Assembly: GCF_023701695.1 (NCBI RefSeq)
Contig: NZ_JAJOZC010000001.1
Coordinates: 1,054,001-1,118,000, forward strand
DNA length: 64,000 nucleotides
Reading direction: 5' to 3'
Origin: Streptomyces sp. RKAG290
GTDB lineage: Bacteria > Actinomycetota > Actinomycetes > Streptomycetales > Streptomycetaceae
A program made the position numbers and the translations under genes. Below are positions 37,844-47,159 of the stretch, piece by piece. Each line of letters starts with the position of its first letter. Within the stretch, counting starts at the first letter, position 1. The notes beneath the pieces were generated by a model. That model was given only the letters and a program-made list of their open reading frames with translations, had not been told where the DNA came from and ran no database searches.

Positions 37844-39268
37844 ATGGGACGGCCACTGGACACCCGAGCACATGTCATGCGCCTGCTGCAGCGCACCGGT
37901 TTCGACGCGGGGCCGGACGCCGTCGACGCGGCCGAGAAGGCCGGGTTCGACGCCACGCTGGACCGCGTCCTGGCGTCCGGCGAGGACGCCGGCGCCGCTG
38001 CCACGCCCCTCCCCCGGCTGGACCCCCTCCCGCGACGCGGCAAGGGCGGCAAGCGGGACGGGAAGAAGACGGGCGGGGAGGGCGGCGGGAGCGGGAAGAG
38101 CGCTGAGCCGCAGGAGCCGGGCGCCGGGCAGGGGAAGGACAAGGGGGACGCGGCCGCCAAGAAGGCGTTCCGGTCCGCGGTGCGGGAGCAGCGGGGCGAC
38201 ATCGCCCTGTGGTGGCTGGACCGGATGGTCGCCGCCGAGCGCCCCTGGGCCGAGAAGCGCACCCTGCTGTGGCACAACCACTGGGCGACGTCCGTCCAGA
38301 AGGTGAAGTCCGGCTCCGCCATGCTCGTCCAGAACGAGACGCTGAGGCGCCTGGGCGGCGGCGACTTCCGGGCGCTGGCCCGCGCCATGGTGTGCGATCC
38401 GGCGCTGATGGTCTGGCTGGACGCGCCGGGGAGCACGGCCGAGGAACCCAACGAGAACCTGGGGCGCGAGCTCATGGAACTCTTCGTGCTAGGTGTCGGC
38501 CACTACACCGAGCGGGACGTACGGCAGGCGGCGGCCGCGCTCACCGGGTGGACCGTCGACCGTAAGGACCCGGACGGCTGGCAGGCCCGCTTCCGTCCGG
38601 ACCGGCACGCGGTCGGCCGGCACACCGTCGTCGGTGCGACGGAGGACTTCACCGCGGCCTCGCTCATCGACCACCTCGTCGACGTCCCCGCGTCCGCGGG
38701 TTACCTCGCCACCCGGTTCTGGGGGCGCGTCGTCGCCTCCTCCGCGCCGTCGAAGGGGAGCCTGGCCCGCGCAACCGCCGCCTACGGGACGGGGCGGGAC
38801 ACGACGGCGATGTTCCGGGCCCTGCTGACGGACCCGGTGTTCGCCGATCCCGGCAGCGTCCTGGTCAAGCAGCCGGTGGAGTACGTCGTCGGCGCGATGC
38901 GCGCGTTCGGCGTCCGCCCCTCGAAGCTGAAGGCGCCGGCCCGCGCCAAGCTGCTCCGCACGCTCGAAGGCCTCGGCCAGACACCGTTCGCGCCACCGAG
39001 CGTGGGCGGGTGGCCGGGTGGCGCGGCGTGGCTGACCGGAGCAGCGGCGCAGGTGCGGATCGGCTTCGCGCAGGGTCTGGTGCGCGAAGCCGACCTGACG
39101 GAGGTCGAGCGTGCGGCGGCGAAGGAGCGGCCCGCGCTGCTGGCCCGCAGCCTCGGCGTCCGGAGCTGGGGCGCCGCGACCTCCGGGGTACTGACCGCTG
39201 CGGCGCGCGATCCGCACCGGGTCACTGCGATCGCCCTCACCGCCCCCGAGTACCTCGTCCTGGCCTGA
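37844..39268 (+). CDS. DUF1800-family protein
   Basis: 474 residues. DUF1800 proteins are nearly always encoded beside DUF1501 proteins and have no settled biochemical role. Family features: HNHWATSVQKV, NENLGRELMELFVLGVGHYTE and WGRVV. A Gly/Lys-rich insert (about 65-105) splits the N-terminal part. No clear signal peptide. ATG 37844 has only a weak ribosome site; an earlier in-frame start is possible but its codons look non-coding. Confidence 0.88.
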   Translation: MGRPLDTRAHVMRLLQRTGFDAGPDAVDAAEKAGFDATLDRVLASGEDAGAAATPLPRLDPLPRRGKGGKRDGKKTGGEGGGSGKSAEPQEPGAGQGKDKGDAAAKKAFRSAVREQRGDIALWWLDRMVAAERPWAEKRTLLWHNHWATSVQKVKSGSAMLVQNETLRRLGGGDFRALARAMVCDPALMVWLDAPGSTAEEPNENLGRELMELFVLGVGHYTERDVRQAAAALTGWTVDRKDPDGWQARFRPDRHAVGRHTVVGATEDFTAASLIDHLVDVPASAGYLATRFWGRVVASSAPSKGSLARATAAYGTGRDTTAMFRALLTDPVFADPGSVLVKQPVEYVVGAMRAFGVRPSKLKAPARAKLLRTLEGLGQTPFAPPSVGGWPGGAAWLTGAAAQVRIGFAQGLVREADLTEVERAAAKERPALLARSLGVRSWGAATSGVLTAAARDPHRVTAIALTAPEYLVLA

Positions 39269-39279
39269 AGGAGACAACC

Positions 39280-40617
39280 GTGGACACCTTGACCCGACGC
39301 AGGTTCCTCCTCTCCAGCGGAGTGGCCGGCGCTGCCGCACTCGTCGCCGGAGGCACCGCCTACGGCGTGCACGAGCTGCTCGCCTCCGGCGGCGCAGCCG
39401 ACGCCGCCACCAGCCCCGTACTCGTCCTGGTCACGCTCTACGGCGGCAACGACGGCCTCAACACGGTGGTGCCCGCCGCCGACCGCGCGTACCAGGACGC
39501 CCGCTCGGAGCTCGCGTACAGCGAGGACGAGGTGTTGCCCCTCGGGGACGGGCTGGGCCTCAACCCGGGCATGAAGGGCTTCAAGAAGCTCTGGGACGAC
39601 AAGAAGCTGGCCGTGGTGCGCGGGGTGTCCTACCCGCGTCCGGACCACAGCCACTTCCGGTCGATGTCCATCTGGCAGACCGGTTCGCCGAGCAGCCCGG
39701 TGCCCTCGGGCTGGCTGGGCCGCTGGCTGGACACGTTCGACACGGCGGATCCGCTGCGCGCGGTCTCCGTCGGAGCCACCCTGCCGCCGCTGCTCGCCGG
39801 TGAGAGGACGGCGGGGGCCGCGGTGCGGCTGGGCGGCGGGGGTCTGCCCGACGCATGGCTGCGTACCTGCACGGAGTTGTCGCGTACCTCCGAGGACGCG
39901 CACCCGCTGCTGGCGCGTGCCGCTGCCTCCCTGGGCGATGTCACCCGCATCGACGCGGCGTTCGCCGACCGGGGCGCAGGGTCCGACCGTCCGGGGGGAA
40001 AGGGTGCCAAGGGCAAGAAGGGCGACGGCCCGCAGCCGTCCGGGAGCCCCGTGCCGCACTCGTCGAGCGTGGCGGCCGAGGATCCAGGCGCGCCGAGGGA
40101 GGGCGACGAGGACCAGGACATGGGCGCGTCCGCGGGCGGCCAGGGCGAACTGGCCGGCCAGCTCGACGTCGTGGCGCGCGCGATCACCGCGGGCGCCACG
40201 ACCCGCGCGTACAGCGTCAGCCTGGGGGGTTTCGACACGCATGCCAACGAGAAGGGCACCCAGTCGCGACTGCTCGGGCAGCTGGATCACGACCTCACCG
40301 CCTTCCTGGACCGGGTCCGCTCCGCCGGGGCCGGCCGGCCCGTGGTCGTCGCGGTCTACTCCGAGTTCGGACGCAGGCCGCGGGCGAACGGCAACCAGGG
40401 CACCGATCACGGCACATCGGGACCGGTGTTCGTACTCGGCGATCCGGTGCACGGCGGGTTCTACGGCGACCAGCCGAGTCTGACCCGGCTCACCGACGGC
40501 GACCTGGCCACGACGACGGACTTCCGCGACGTCTACGCGACGCTCCTGCACCGGGTCCTGGACAGCGACCCGGGCCGGATCCTCGACGGGCACGACAGGA
40601 CGCTGGGTTTCCTCTGA
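39280..40617 (+). CDS. DUF1501-family Tat-exported protein
   Basis: 445 residues. A twin-arginine signal (TRRRFLLSSGVAGAAALVAG) implies folded export. The DUF1501 fold belongs to the alkaline-phosphatase-like superfamily; GGNDGLNTVVP and GGFDTHANEKGTQ, then YSEFGRRPRANGNQGTDHGT, are typical. A Gly/Lys-rich insert (about 235-255) parallels that in DUF1800. GTG 39280 follows aaggag, 11 bp after DUF1800, so they form one operon. Confidence 0.9.
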   Translation: MDTLTRRRFLLSSGVAGAAALVAGGTAYGVHELLASGGAADAATSPVLVLVTLYGGNDGLNTVVPAADRAYQDARSELAYSEDEVLPLGDGLGLNPGMKGFKKLWDDKKLAVVRGVSYPRPDHSHFRSMSIWQTGSPSSPVPSGWLGRWLDTFDTADPLRAVSVGATLPPLLAGERTAGAAVRLGGGGLPDAWLRTCTELSRTSEDAHPLLARAAASLGDVTRIDAAFADRGAGSDRPGGKGAKGKKGDGPQPSGSPVPHSSSVAAEDPGAPREGDEDQDMGASAGGQGELAGQLDVVARAITAGATTRAYSVSLGGFDTHANEKGTQSRLLGQLDHDLTAFLDRVRSAGAGRPVVVAVYSEFGRRPRANGNQGTDHGTSGPVFVLGDPVHGGFYGDQPSLTRLTDGDLATTTDFRDVYATLLHRVLDSDPGRILDGHDRTLGFL

Positions 40618-40624
40618 GCACGGG

Positions 40625-42025
40625 TCAGTCCGGCGGCCCGGCCGGCAGCACGACCTGCACCGTGGTCCCTCCGCTGCCGGGCGGGCTCGTCACCTCGACC
40701 GTGCCACCGTGGGAGGCGGTGACCGCCGCGACGATCGCCAGCCCCAGTCCGCTTCCGCCGCCGCTGTGGGTCCCGGCGGCCCGGTAGAACCGGTCGAGCA
40801 CCCGCGGGAGCACGTCGGCCGGGATGCCCGGACCGTCGTCGGTGACCGTGACGAGCGCCGAGCTCCGGGCCGAGGTCACTTCGACCCGGGCCGTCGTGCC
40901 GGCCGGGGTGTGCGCCCGGACATTGGCCAGCAGATTGTCGACAAGCCGACGCAGTTGGTCCCCGTCGCCGCTGACGACCGGCCCGGTGGCCGGCACCGAC
41001 AGTTCCAGCGGGTGATCCGGCGCGACCACCCGGGCCGCATCGGCCGCCGCCCGGACGATCTCGGCCAGGTCGACCGGCGCCCGCCGGGGCCCCGGCGCCG
41101 AGTCCAGCCGGGCCAGCGTCAGCAGGTCGTCGACGAGACGCCGCATGCGCAGGGCCTCGTGGGTGATGCCCGCCATCACGCGCTCGCGCCGGCCGGCGTC
41201 CCCGAGCACGCCCTGATGGTGCAGGTCCGCATAGCCCAGGACCGCGGTCACGGGGGTCCGCAGTTCGTGCGAGGCGTCCGCGACGAAACGTCTCAGCCGG
41301 GCATGGGCGTCCTCCTGCCCGTCGAGCATGGTGTTGAGCGCGAGCCCGAGCCGTCCGACCTCGCTGTCCTCGTCGGCCGGCCCGACCCGGTGGTCGTGGT
41401 GGCCCGCCGCGATGGCGTCGGCGTCGCGCGCCATCGACTCCAGCGGCCGCAGCCCGCGCCGCAGGATCCACAGGCCGGCCGCCGCGAGCAGCACCAGGCC
41501 GGCAGCCGTTCCCGCCGTCTCCGCGAGGAGGAGCCGGCCCAGCGTGCCCTGGACCTGCTTCATCGGCACCGCGACGACCAGCGTCCCGCGGTGGTCGGGC
41601 AGGGCGTGGGTCAGCAGCCGGTAGTCCGGACCGTCGGGCGTGACAGCGGGCACGGTGACCGGTCCGTCGCCGGCCCGCCCGGGCTTGTCCGGTACCCGCG
41701 GCGGCGGGTCCGCGGGGTCGCGCAGTCCCGGCACCAGGTCCCGGTGGACACCGTCCGGCTGGATGATCTCCAGGTAGTACTCGGACGTGCCCAGCATGCG
41801 CGCGCTCGCGGCCAGCCCCCGGGCGGGCGGCAGTTCCTTGCGCACCTGCGTCATGACGCGCCGGTGCACCGCCTGAAGGGACGTGTCGGTCCGGTCGGTG
41901 AGGTAGCCGCGCATCGCGCCGTACAGCGCGGCGTCCAGGGCGGCCAGGACGACGGCGGTGACGACGACCAGCGTGCACAGCAGCCGGGCGCGCAACGAAT
42001 GCGGAAGGAGGCGAGGGGCCCTCAC
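40625..42025 (-). CDS. Sensor histidine kinase
   Basis: 466 residues. TM1 (about 12-35), an extracellular sensor loop (36-165), TM2 (about 168-190), HAMP (190-245), H-box SHELRTPVTAVLGY (phospho-His near residue 258), N-box DNLLANV, G-boxes DDGPGIP and GGGSGLGLAIV. GTG 42025 overlaps the response-regulator stop (GTGA), so the two are coupled. The extracellular signal is unknown. Its stop lies 7 bp from the DUF1501 stop (convergent). Confidence 0.93.
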   Translation of the reverse strand: MRAPRLLPHSLRARLLCTLVVVTAVVLAALDAALYGAMRGYLTDRTDTSLQAVHRRVMTQVRKELPPARGLAASARMLGTSEYYLEIIQPDGVHRDLVPGLRDPADPPPRVPDKPGRAGDGPVTVPAVTPDGPDYRLLTHALPDHRGTLVVAVPMKQVQGTLGRLLLAETAGTAAGLVLLAAAGLWILRRGLRPLESMARDADAIAAGHHDHRVGPADEDSEVGRLGLALNTMLDGQEDAHARLRRFVADASHELRTPVTAVLGYADLHHQGVLGDAGRRERVMAGITHEALRMRRLVDDLLTLARLDSAPGPRRAPVDLAEIVRAAADAARVVAPDHPLELSVPATGPVVSGDGDQLRRLVDNLLANVRAHTPAGTTARVEVTSARSSALVTVTDDGPGIPADVLPRVLDRFYRAAGTHSGGGSGLGLAIVAAVTASHGGTVEVTSPPGSGGTTVQVVLPAGPPD

Positions 42026-42732
42026 CGCGCTTCCCGCACGGCGCGCAGCATGTAGCCGACACCGCGCCGGGTCTCGATCAGCGGCGGCCCGAGGGCGTCG
42101 AGCTTGCGGCGGAGGTAGGAGATGTAGGTCTTCAGGACACCCGGGTCCCCCTCGCCGTACTCCCAGACGTGGTCGAGCAACTGCTCGCGGGTCAGCACGC
42201 GGCCCGTGTTGAGCAGCAGGTGGTGCAGGAGCCGGTACTCGGTGGGCGACAGGTCTACGGGCCGCCCTGCCCGCCGCACCTCGTACGTCACGGTGTCCAT
42301 CTCCAGGTCGGCGCAGCGCAGCAGCCCGTCGCCGCCGGGTGCGGTGGCGCGTTCGGTGCTGCGCCGCAGCACGGCCCGCACCCGGGCGGTCACCTCCGCC
42401 AGCCGGAACGGTTTGGTGATGTAGTCGTCCGCGCCCAGGTCGAGCCCGCCGACGACGTCCTGTCCGCTCTCCCGGGCGGTGAGGAAGACGACGGGCACGC
42501 GGGACCCGGCGGAACGGAGTCTGCGTACCACTTCGAAGCCGTCGAAGTCGGGCAGCATCACGTCCAGCAGGACCAGATGCGGGGAGTGTGCCCTGACCTC
42601 GGTGAGGGCGTCGCGCCCGCACGACGCCTCCTGGACCTCGTAGTCCAGAAACCGCAGTGACGTCGCCAGCACGTCGAGGATGGCGGGCTCGTCGTCCACG
42701 ACGAGCACACGTATCCCTGTTCCCTCAGCCAT
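42022..42732 (-). CDS. OmpR-family response regulator
   Basis: 236 residues from ATG 42732. Receiver domain (about 8-120) with phospho-Asp in LLDVMLPDFDGFEV and Lys in DYITKPF; C-terminal winged helix (about 135-230) with SPTEYRLLHHLLLNTGRVLT and YISYLRRKL. Partner of the overlapping histidine kinase. It is divergent from the FUSC gene, a likely target. Confidence 0.95.
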   Translation of the reverse strand: MAEGTGIRVLVVDDEPAILDVLATSLRFLDYEVQEASCGRDALTEVRAHSPHLVLLDVMLPDFDGFEVVRRLRSAGSRVPVVFLTARESGQDVVGGLDLGADDYITKPFRLAEVTARVRAVLRRSTERATAPGGDGLLRCADLEMDTVTYEVRRAGRPVDLSPTEYRLLHHLLLNTGRVLTREQLLDHVWEYGEGDPGVLKTYISYLRRKLDALGPPLIETRRGVGYMLRAVREAR

Positions 42733-42907
42733 CCCGCCATGGTGCCAGCGCCGCGGCGCACGCGGGGCATCGGTGTCCGCGGAGCGGGGTGTACGGGCGG
42801 GTGACGGAGGTGCGCGTACGGCAGGAGCTCCCAGCGCTGCCGCGACGCGCCGGGCGGGGCGGGAGACCACCGGGCGCCATAGTGTGAGGAACCGTCACGA
42901 AGGGGGC

Positions 42908-45040
42908 ATGGGTGTGACCACTAGGTCAGCGAGAGCGGCACTTCTGCGCAGGTCGGTCCGGGTCGCGGTCGCGGCGGGGGCCGGCTTCTACCCCCTGCTG
43001 TACGTCGCCGACCGGCCGGTCATGGCTCTGTACGCGCTCTTCGCGCCGATCGCCGTCGGGCTGCTCTCCAGCATTCCCGGGTCCGGCCGCGGGCGGGCCT
43101 CCGTCATGCTGCGCGCACTGCCCCCGGCGCTCCTGCTGGCCACCCTGGGGACGCTGCTCGCGGTGGAGACGTGGGCAGCGGTCTGCGGCATGCTCGCCGT
43201 CGGATTCCTGCTGGCCTTCGCCGCCGTGGCCGGTCCGCGCGCGGCGGGATCGGCGCCGGGCCTCCAGCTCTTCTACATCCTGGCCTGCTTCCCGCCCTAC
43301 GCCCCGCAGACCCTCGGAGCCAGGCTGACGGGGCTGACCGTGGGAACGCTGCTGCTCGTGGCGTGCGAGCTGCTGCTGCCCGATCCAGCCGTCCCGTCCT
43401 ACCGCGAACGGCTGGCGGGCGCGCTCGGGACGGCGGCTCGCGCGGCCGCCACGGGCGAGGTGGCGCCGCGGGTGCTGCGCGGGGCCGGAGCGGGGCTGCG
43501 CCTGTCACGCATCCCGCCGTCGGAACGGCCGGCCGGTGCCGGCCGGACGGACCGTGCCCTGGAACAGGCCGGCCGCTCGGTGCGCCGGCTGCTGGACCAG
43601 CTGGCGACACTGGCCGGGACACCACCGGCAGCCGCCGACCCAGCGTCGGTGGTCCTGCTCGGCAGGGTCGCTGAACTGTGCACGGCCTGCGCCGGGTTCC
43701 TGCGCACCGGAAGCCGGCCGCCGGTGGCGGGTGTGCTGGAGCGGGCGATGCGGGGATTCCAGTCGGAGCGCGTCCGGCTCGCCCTCGGACCGCCCGGCCG
43801 GACGCCCCCGACCGCTGTGCTGCGCCGGCAGTCACATGTCCTGGCGCTGGCCGAGTCGGCGCGGATCGTGGAGGTCACCACCGACATCGCCGCGCACGGC
43901 CTGCCCGTCGGGGCCGCCGCCCCGCACGACCAGTTCTGGTACGCGGAGCTGCCCACGTGGAGGCTGTGGGCGCGACGCGTCCTCGGGAACGTGACGTTCC
44001 GTTCGGTGCTCTTCCAGAACGCGGTGCGAACCGCGCTCGGCCTCGCCGCCGCCCGGCTGGTGGCCGGCTCCCTCGACCTGGCCCACGGGTTCTGGGTACT
44101 GCTGGCCGTACTGACCCTCGGCCGTACGACCGTGGCCGCGACCTGGCAGGCGGTCCGCCGGGCGGTGGCCGGCAACGCGGTCGGGGCGCTGGTGGCGGGG
44201 GCGCTCGTGATCGGGGTCGGCCCGCACGACGACGTGTACGCCGCGCTGCTCGCCCCCGCGATGCTGGTGGGGTTCTTCGTGGGGCCGCTGCTGGGGACCG
44301 CCGCCACGCAGGGGCTGTTCACCCTGGTCGTGGCCACGGCGTTCGCCCAGATCGCGCCGGTCACCTGGCGGCTCTCGGAAGCGCGGATGATCGACGTCGT
44401 CACGGGCAGCGTGATCGGTTTGCTGTGCGGACTGCTGGCCTGGCCGGCCGGGGCGCGGCGGGAGGTCCGGCACGCCATGGCGGAGCTGCTGCGCACCTGC
44501 GGCGGGCTGGTCCGGCCGACCACCGAGGCGCTGCTGACCCCGTCGCGCGGCGCGCAGAAGCTGCCGCAGACCCTGCCGAGCGTGCACCGGCTGCGGCTGG
44601 CCGAGGCGGCGTACGCGCAGTACCGCAGTGAGTCCTCGGCCGCATCGGACGAAGCCGGTTCCGACTGGCACGCGGTGCTGATCGTCGCGAACGACATGCT
44701 CATGGGCGCGCACCGGCTGCCCCGCTTCGGGCTGCGTCCGAGCTCCGCGCCGACGGGCAAGCCCGCGGTCTGGGCCCGCGGCGCGGCGGCGGATCTGGAG
44801 GTGACGGCCGGCCGCATCGCCTCGATGCTCACCGGCGGCCTGCCGGCGGCCGCGCCGGCGACGGATCCGGCACCGCTGCCGACGGCGCCGGACGGCTACG
44901 AGCCGGCGTCCCTGTCGGTCGATCTGGAGGTGTGGCTGACGAGCCTGGGCCGCCATCTCGCCCGGATCGAGGCCTCGTTGACGAAGCCCCCGCCCGCGGA
45001 GCCTCCCGGGGCGCCCGCGCGCGGCGACGGGGGCCGCTGA
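42908..45040 (+). CDS. FUSC-family membrane exporter-like protein
   Basis: 710 residues. Two membrane blocks (about 15-160 and 370-520) around a cytoplasmic region; the second block opens with FRSVLFQNAVRTALGLAAAR and HGFWVLLAVLTLGRTTVAAT, as in FUSC/YccS/AaeB proteins. ATG 42908 follows gaaggggg. It is divergent from a two-component system. Substrate unknown; an aromatic acid or cell-envelope compound is possible. Confidence 0.85.
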   Translation: MGVTTRSARAALLRRSVRVAVAAGAGFYPLLYVADRPVMALYALFAPIAVGLLSSIPGSGRGRASVMLRALPPALLLATLGTLLAVETWAAVCGMLAVGFLLAFAAVAGPRAAGSAPGLQLFYILACFPPYAPQTLGARLTGLTVGTLLLVACELLLPDPAVPSYRERLAGALGTAARAAATGEVAPRVLRGAGAGLRLSRIPPSERPAGAGRTDRALEQAGRSVRRLLDQLATLAGTPPAAADPASVVLLGRVAELCTACAGFLRTGSRPPVAGVLERAMRGFQSERVRLALGPPGRTPPTAVLRRQSHVLALAESARIVEVTTDIAAHGLPVGAAAPHDQFWYAELPTWRLWARRVLGNVTFRSVLFQNAVRTALGLAAARLVAGSLDLAHGFWVLLAVLTLGRTTVAATWQAVRRAVAGNAVGALVAGALVIGVGPHDDVYAALLAPAMLVGFFVGPLLGTAATQGLFTLVVATAFAQIAPVTWRLSEARMIDVVTGSVIGLLCGLLAWPAGARREVRHAMAELLRTCGGLVRPTTEALLTPSRGAQKLPQTLPSVHRLRLAEAAYAQYRSESSAASDEAGSDWHAVLIVANDMLMGAHRLPRFGLRPSSAPTGKPAVWARGAAADLEVTAGRIASMLTGGLPAAAPATDPAPLPTAPDGYEPASLSVDLEVWLTSLGRHLARIEASLTKPPPAEPPGAPARGDGGR

Positions 45041-45082
45041 AGATGCGTCTCGATGCGCTGCGGGTCCGGCTCCCGCCCGCCG

Positions 45083-46204
45083 TCATCCCTCGATCGCGTG
45101 GAATTCGCGGCGCAGCGGCACGAACCCGCGCTCCTCGCGGCGCGGGTGGACGCGGTTCGTGAGCAGGATCGCGTAGCGGCCGGCCACCGGGTCGAGCCAC
45201 AGGCTCGTGCCGGTGAAGCCCGTGTGGCCGTAGGAGGCGGGTCCGAAGGTGTCCCCCACCGGCGAGCCGGCCGGGTCCTGCCCCTGCCAGGCCAGGGCGC
45301 GGCGCAGGTTGAGGTGGTCCGTGCGGGGGGCGGTCATCAGCGCGAGGGTGTCGGGCTCCAGCAGCGGCGGGCCGCCGCCGAGCAGGGACCGGGCGAGGAG
45401 TTCCAGGTCCGCGAGGGTGGAGAAGAGGCCCGCGTGCCCGGCGACGCCGCCGAGCACCACGGCGTTCTCGTCGTGCACCTCTCCGACGACGGTGCGGCCG
45501 CGCCAGGGGCAGACTTCGGTGGCCACCGCGCGTGCCGCCTCGGCGGGCCCCGGCCGGAAGCCGGTACCGGTCAGACCGAGGGGGGCGCGGACGAGGTCGG
45601 TCATCAGCTGGTCCAGGCCCTGGCCCGTGGCCTGTTCGGCGATGAGGCCGAGCAGTATGAAGCCCTGGGAGGAGTACGTGACGTGGGTGCCGGGCTCCGA
45701 GGTGGGCGGCAGCGTGCCGAGCGCCGCGAGGAGGGACTCGCGGCCGGGGTGCTCGCGGTACAGCGGGACGCCGCCGGGCAGTCCCGATGTGTGGTCGAGG
45801 AGTTGGGCGAGGGTGCGAGGGGCGTACGGGCTGTTCCGGTAGCGGGCGAGGTGGTGTCCCACGGAGTCGTCGAGGCCGAGGACGCCCTTCTCCACGAGGG
45901 CCATGACGACCAGTCCGACGAGGGGCTTGGTCACTGACGCGAGGTCCCACACGTCATCGCCGTCCAGGTCCGGTCCGCCGAGCATGCGGGTGCCGGTCCA
46001 GCCCCGGTCGTACGGGCCCGCCGCATCGCCGAGCGACCAGGCGGCACCCGAGTAGAGGCCGCGTGTCCGGCCGTCCTCCAGCAACGCGCGGCGGGCGGCC
46101 GCCTGCCGCGCGGAGCCGGTCATGCCGTGCCCGGCGTCGCGGGGGCCGCGGAACGTCCGGCCGCCGCCGACGGCCGACGCCGTCCTCCTGTCCTCGGCGC
46201 TCAC
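45083..46204 (-). CDS. Serine hydrolase of the class C beta-lactamase family
   Basis: 373 residues from GTG 46204. Catalytic Ser-x-x-Lys in DLASVTKPL, Tyr-x-Ser in TYSSQGF, and HTG in YGHTGFTGTS. No signal peptide, so cytoplasmic: an esterase, amidase or D-aminopeptidase rather than a secreted penicillinase. The GTG start overlaps the corrected iclR stop (GTGA); the ATG at 46123 is an alternative. It may act on the compound taken up by the divergent ABC importer. Confidence 0.88.
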   Translation of the reverse strand: MSAEDRRTASAVGGGRTFRGPRDAGHGMTGSARQAAARRALLEDGRTRGLYSGAAWSLGDAAGPYDRGWTGTRMLGGPDLDGDDVWDLASVTKPLVGLVVMALVEKGVLGLDDSVGHHLARYRNSPYAPRTLAQLLDHTSGLPGGVPLYREHPGRESLLAALGTLPPTSEPGTHVTYSSQGFILLGLIAEQATGQGLDQLMTDLVRAPLGLTGTGFRPGPAEAARAVATEVCPWRGRTVVGEVHDENAVVLGGVAGHAGLFSTLADLELLARSLLGGGPPLLEPDTLALMTAPRTDHLNLRRALAWQGQDPAGSPVGDTFGPASYGHTGFTGTSLWLDPVAGRYAILLTNRVHPRREERGFVPLRREFHAIEG

Positions 46205-47096
46205 CGCGACTCCCCGCGGCTGCGTCCGTACTTCCCGTACCGCTCGGCAGGCGCTCCGGGTCCACGACCAGTCCGAGCCGTGCGCCGGGCTGTGCGGCCA
46301 GGCTCGCCGACACCGCGGCCGCGGCGGAGCGCACCATCGGCCCGTACAGCTGTGCGGCGGCGTCGTCGAGGGTGAAGGCGAGGCCGGTCAGCACGAGGGC
46401 TCCTACCGGGTGGCCCGCCGCGTCGCGCACCGGGGCGGCGAGCGCGCGCCGGTCGAGCCAGGCGTCGGAGCCGTCGAAGGCGTAGCCGTCACGGGCCGCG
46501 GCGGTCCGGGCCGCGCGGGCCGCGTCGTCGGCCGGTGCGCCGTCGGGGCCGGTCGACAGCGCCTCGCTCTCCTGCGCCGGGAGGGCGGCCAGCAGGGCGA
46601 GGCCTGCCGCGCCCGCGGTCAGCGGTTCACGGAATCCGGGGCCCAGGTCGAGCCCGAGCCCCTGGGCGGGCGCGCGGACGTCCAGGTGAATGATGCTGCG
46701 GCCGTCGCGCACCGCGTACGAGGCGAACAGCCCGGTACGCGTGCGGAGTTCGTCGAGAACCGGGCCGACCCGGCGCATCACGGCGTCATCCGCGAGGACA
46801 CTCGCGGCAAGTCCGAGGAGCCGCGGTCCCGGCCGGTAGCTGCCGCCCGTGGCCGGTTCGGCGTAACCGCTCGCGGCGAGGGCGCGCAGCAGGCGGTGCA
46901 CCGTGGGTTTGGCGAGTCCGGTGTCACGGGCGAGGTCCGCGAGGCGGTGCGGCGCCCCCGGACCGGCGAGGGCCGCCAGCACCTCCATGGCCTTGTCCAC
47001 CGGACCGGGTGCGGGCGGCGCGGTGTCCGCTCCCGGTCCTGCGGAGGCGGCGACGGAGGCCTGCTGTTGCGAACGACTGTTGACCGGTTTCCCCAT
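46201..47096 (-). CDS. IclR-family regulator (one-base frameshift near the end)
   Basis: N-terminal winged helix (LADLARDTGLAKPTVHRLLR) and C-terminal effector domain (GRSIIHLDVRAPAQGLGLDL, GPGFREPLTAGAAGLALLAA). Read as given, the frame runs on to 45954 with about 80 low-complexity Arg-rich residues. Adding one C to CCCC at 46212-46215 gives a stop at 46201-46203 overlapping the serine hydrolase GTG, and a normal 298-residue protein. ATG 47096 begins MGKPVNSRSQQQ. It is divergent from the peptide-type ABC operon, so it probably controls it. Confidence 0.85.
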
Positions 47097-47120
47097 GTGG
47101 CCTACCTTACCCGAACTGCA

Positions 47121-47159
47121 TTCCATTCACCGGAACGAGCGTGTTGTCCAATGGAACGA
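47121..47159. promoter_or_regulatory. Candidate IclR operator in the divergent gap
   Basis: ggaacga occurs twice in direct order (47132-47138 and 47153-47159), 21 bp or two helical turns apart, and ttccatt (47121-47127) pairs with aatggaa (47150-47156). The gap between iclR and the binding-protein gene is only 54 bp, and the second copy overlaps the start codon region. Confidence 0.4.

Noticed and set aside
45083..46204. Secreted beta-lactamase (resistance gene)
   Set aside because: No signal peptide, and the gene lies in a catabolic cluster; the family includes many esterases and peptidases.
46123..47126. IclR protein with a functional 80-residue Arg-rich tail
   Set aside because: The tail lies over the start of the serine hydrolase in a shadow frame; one added base gives a clean stop-start overlap.
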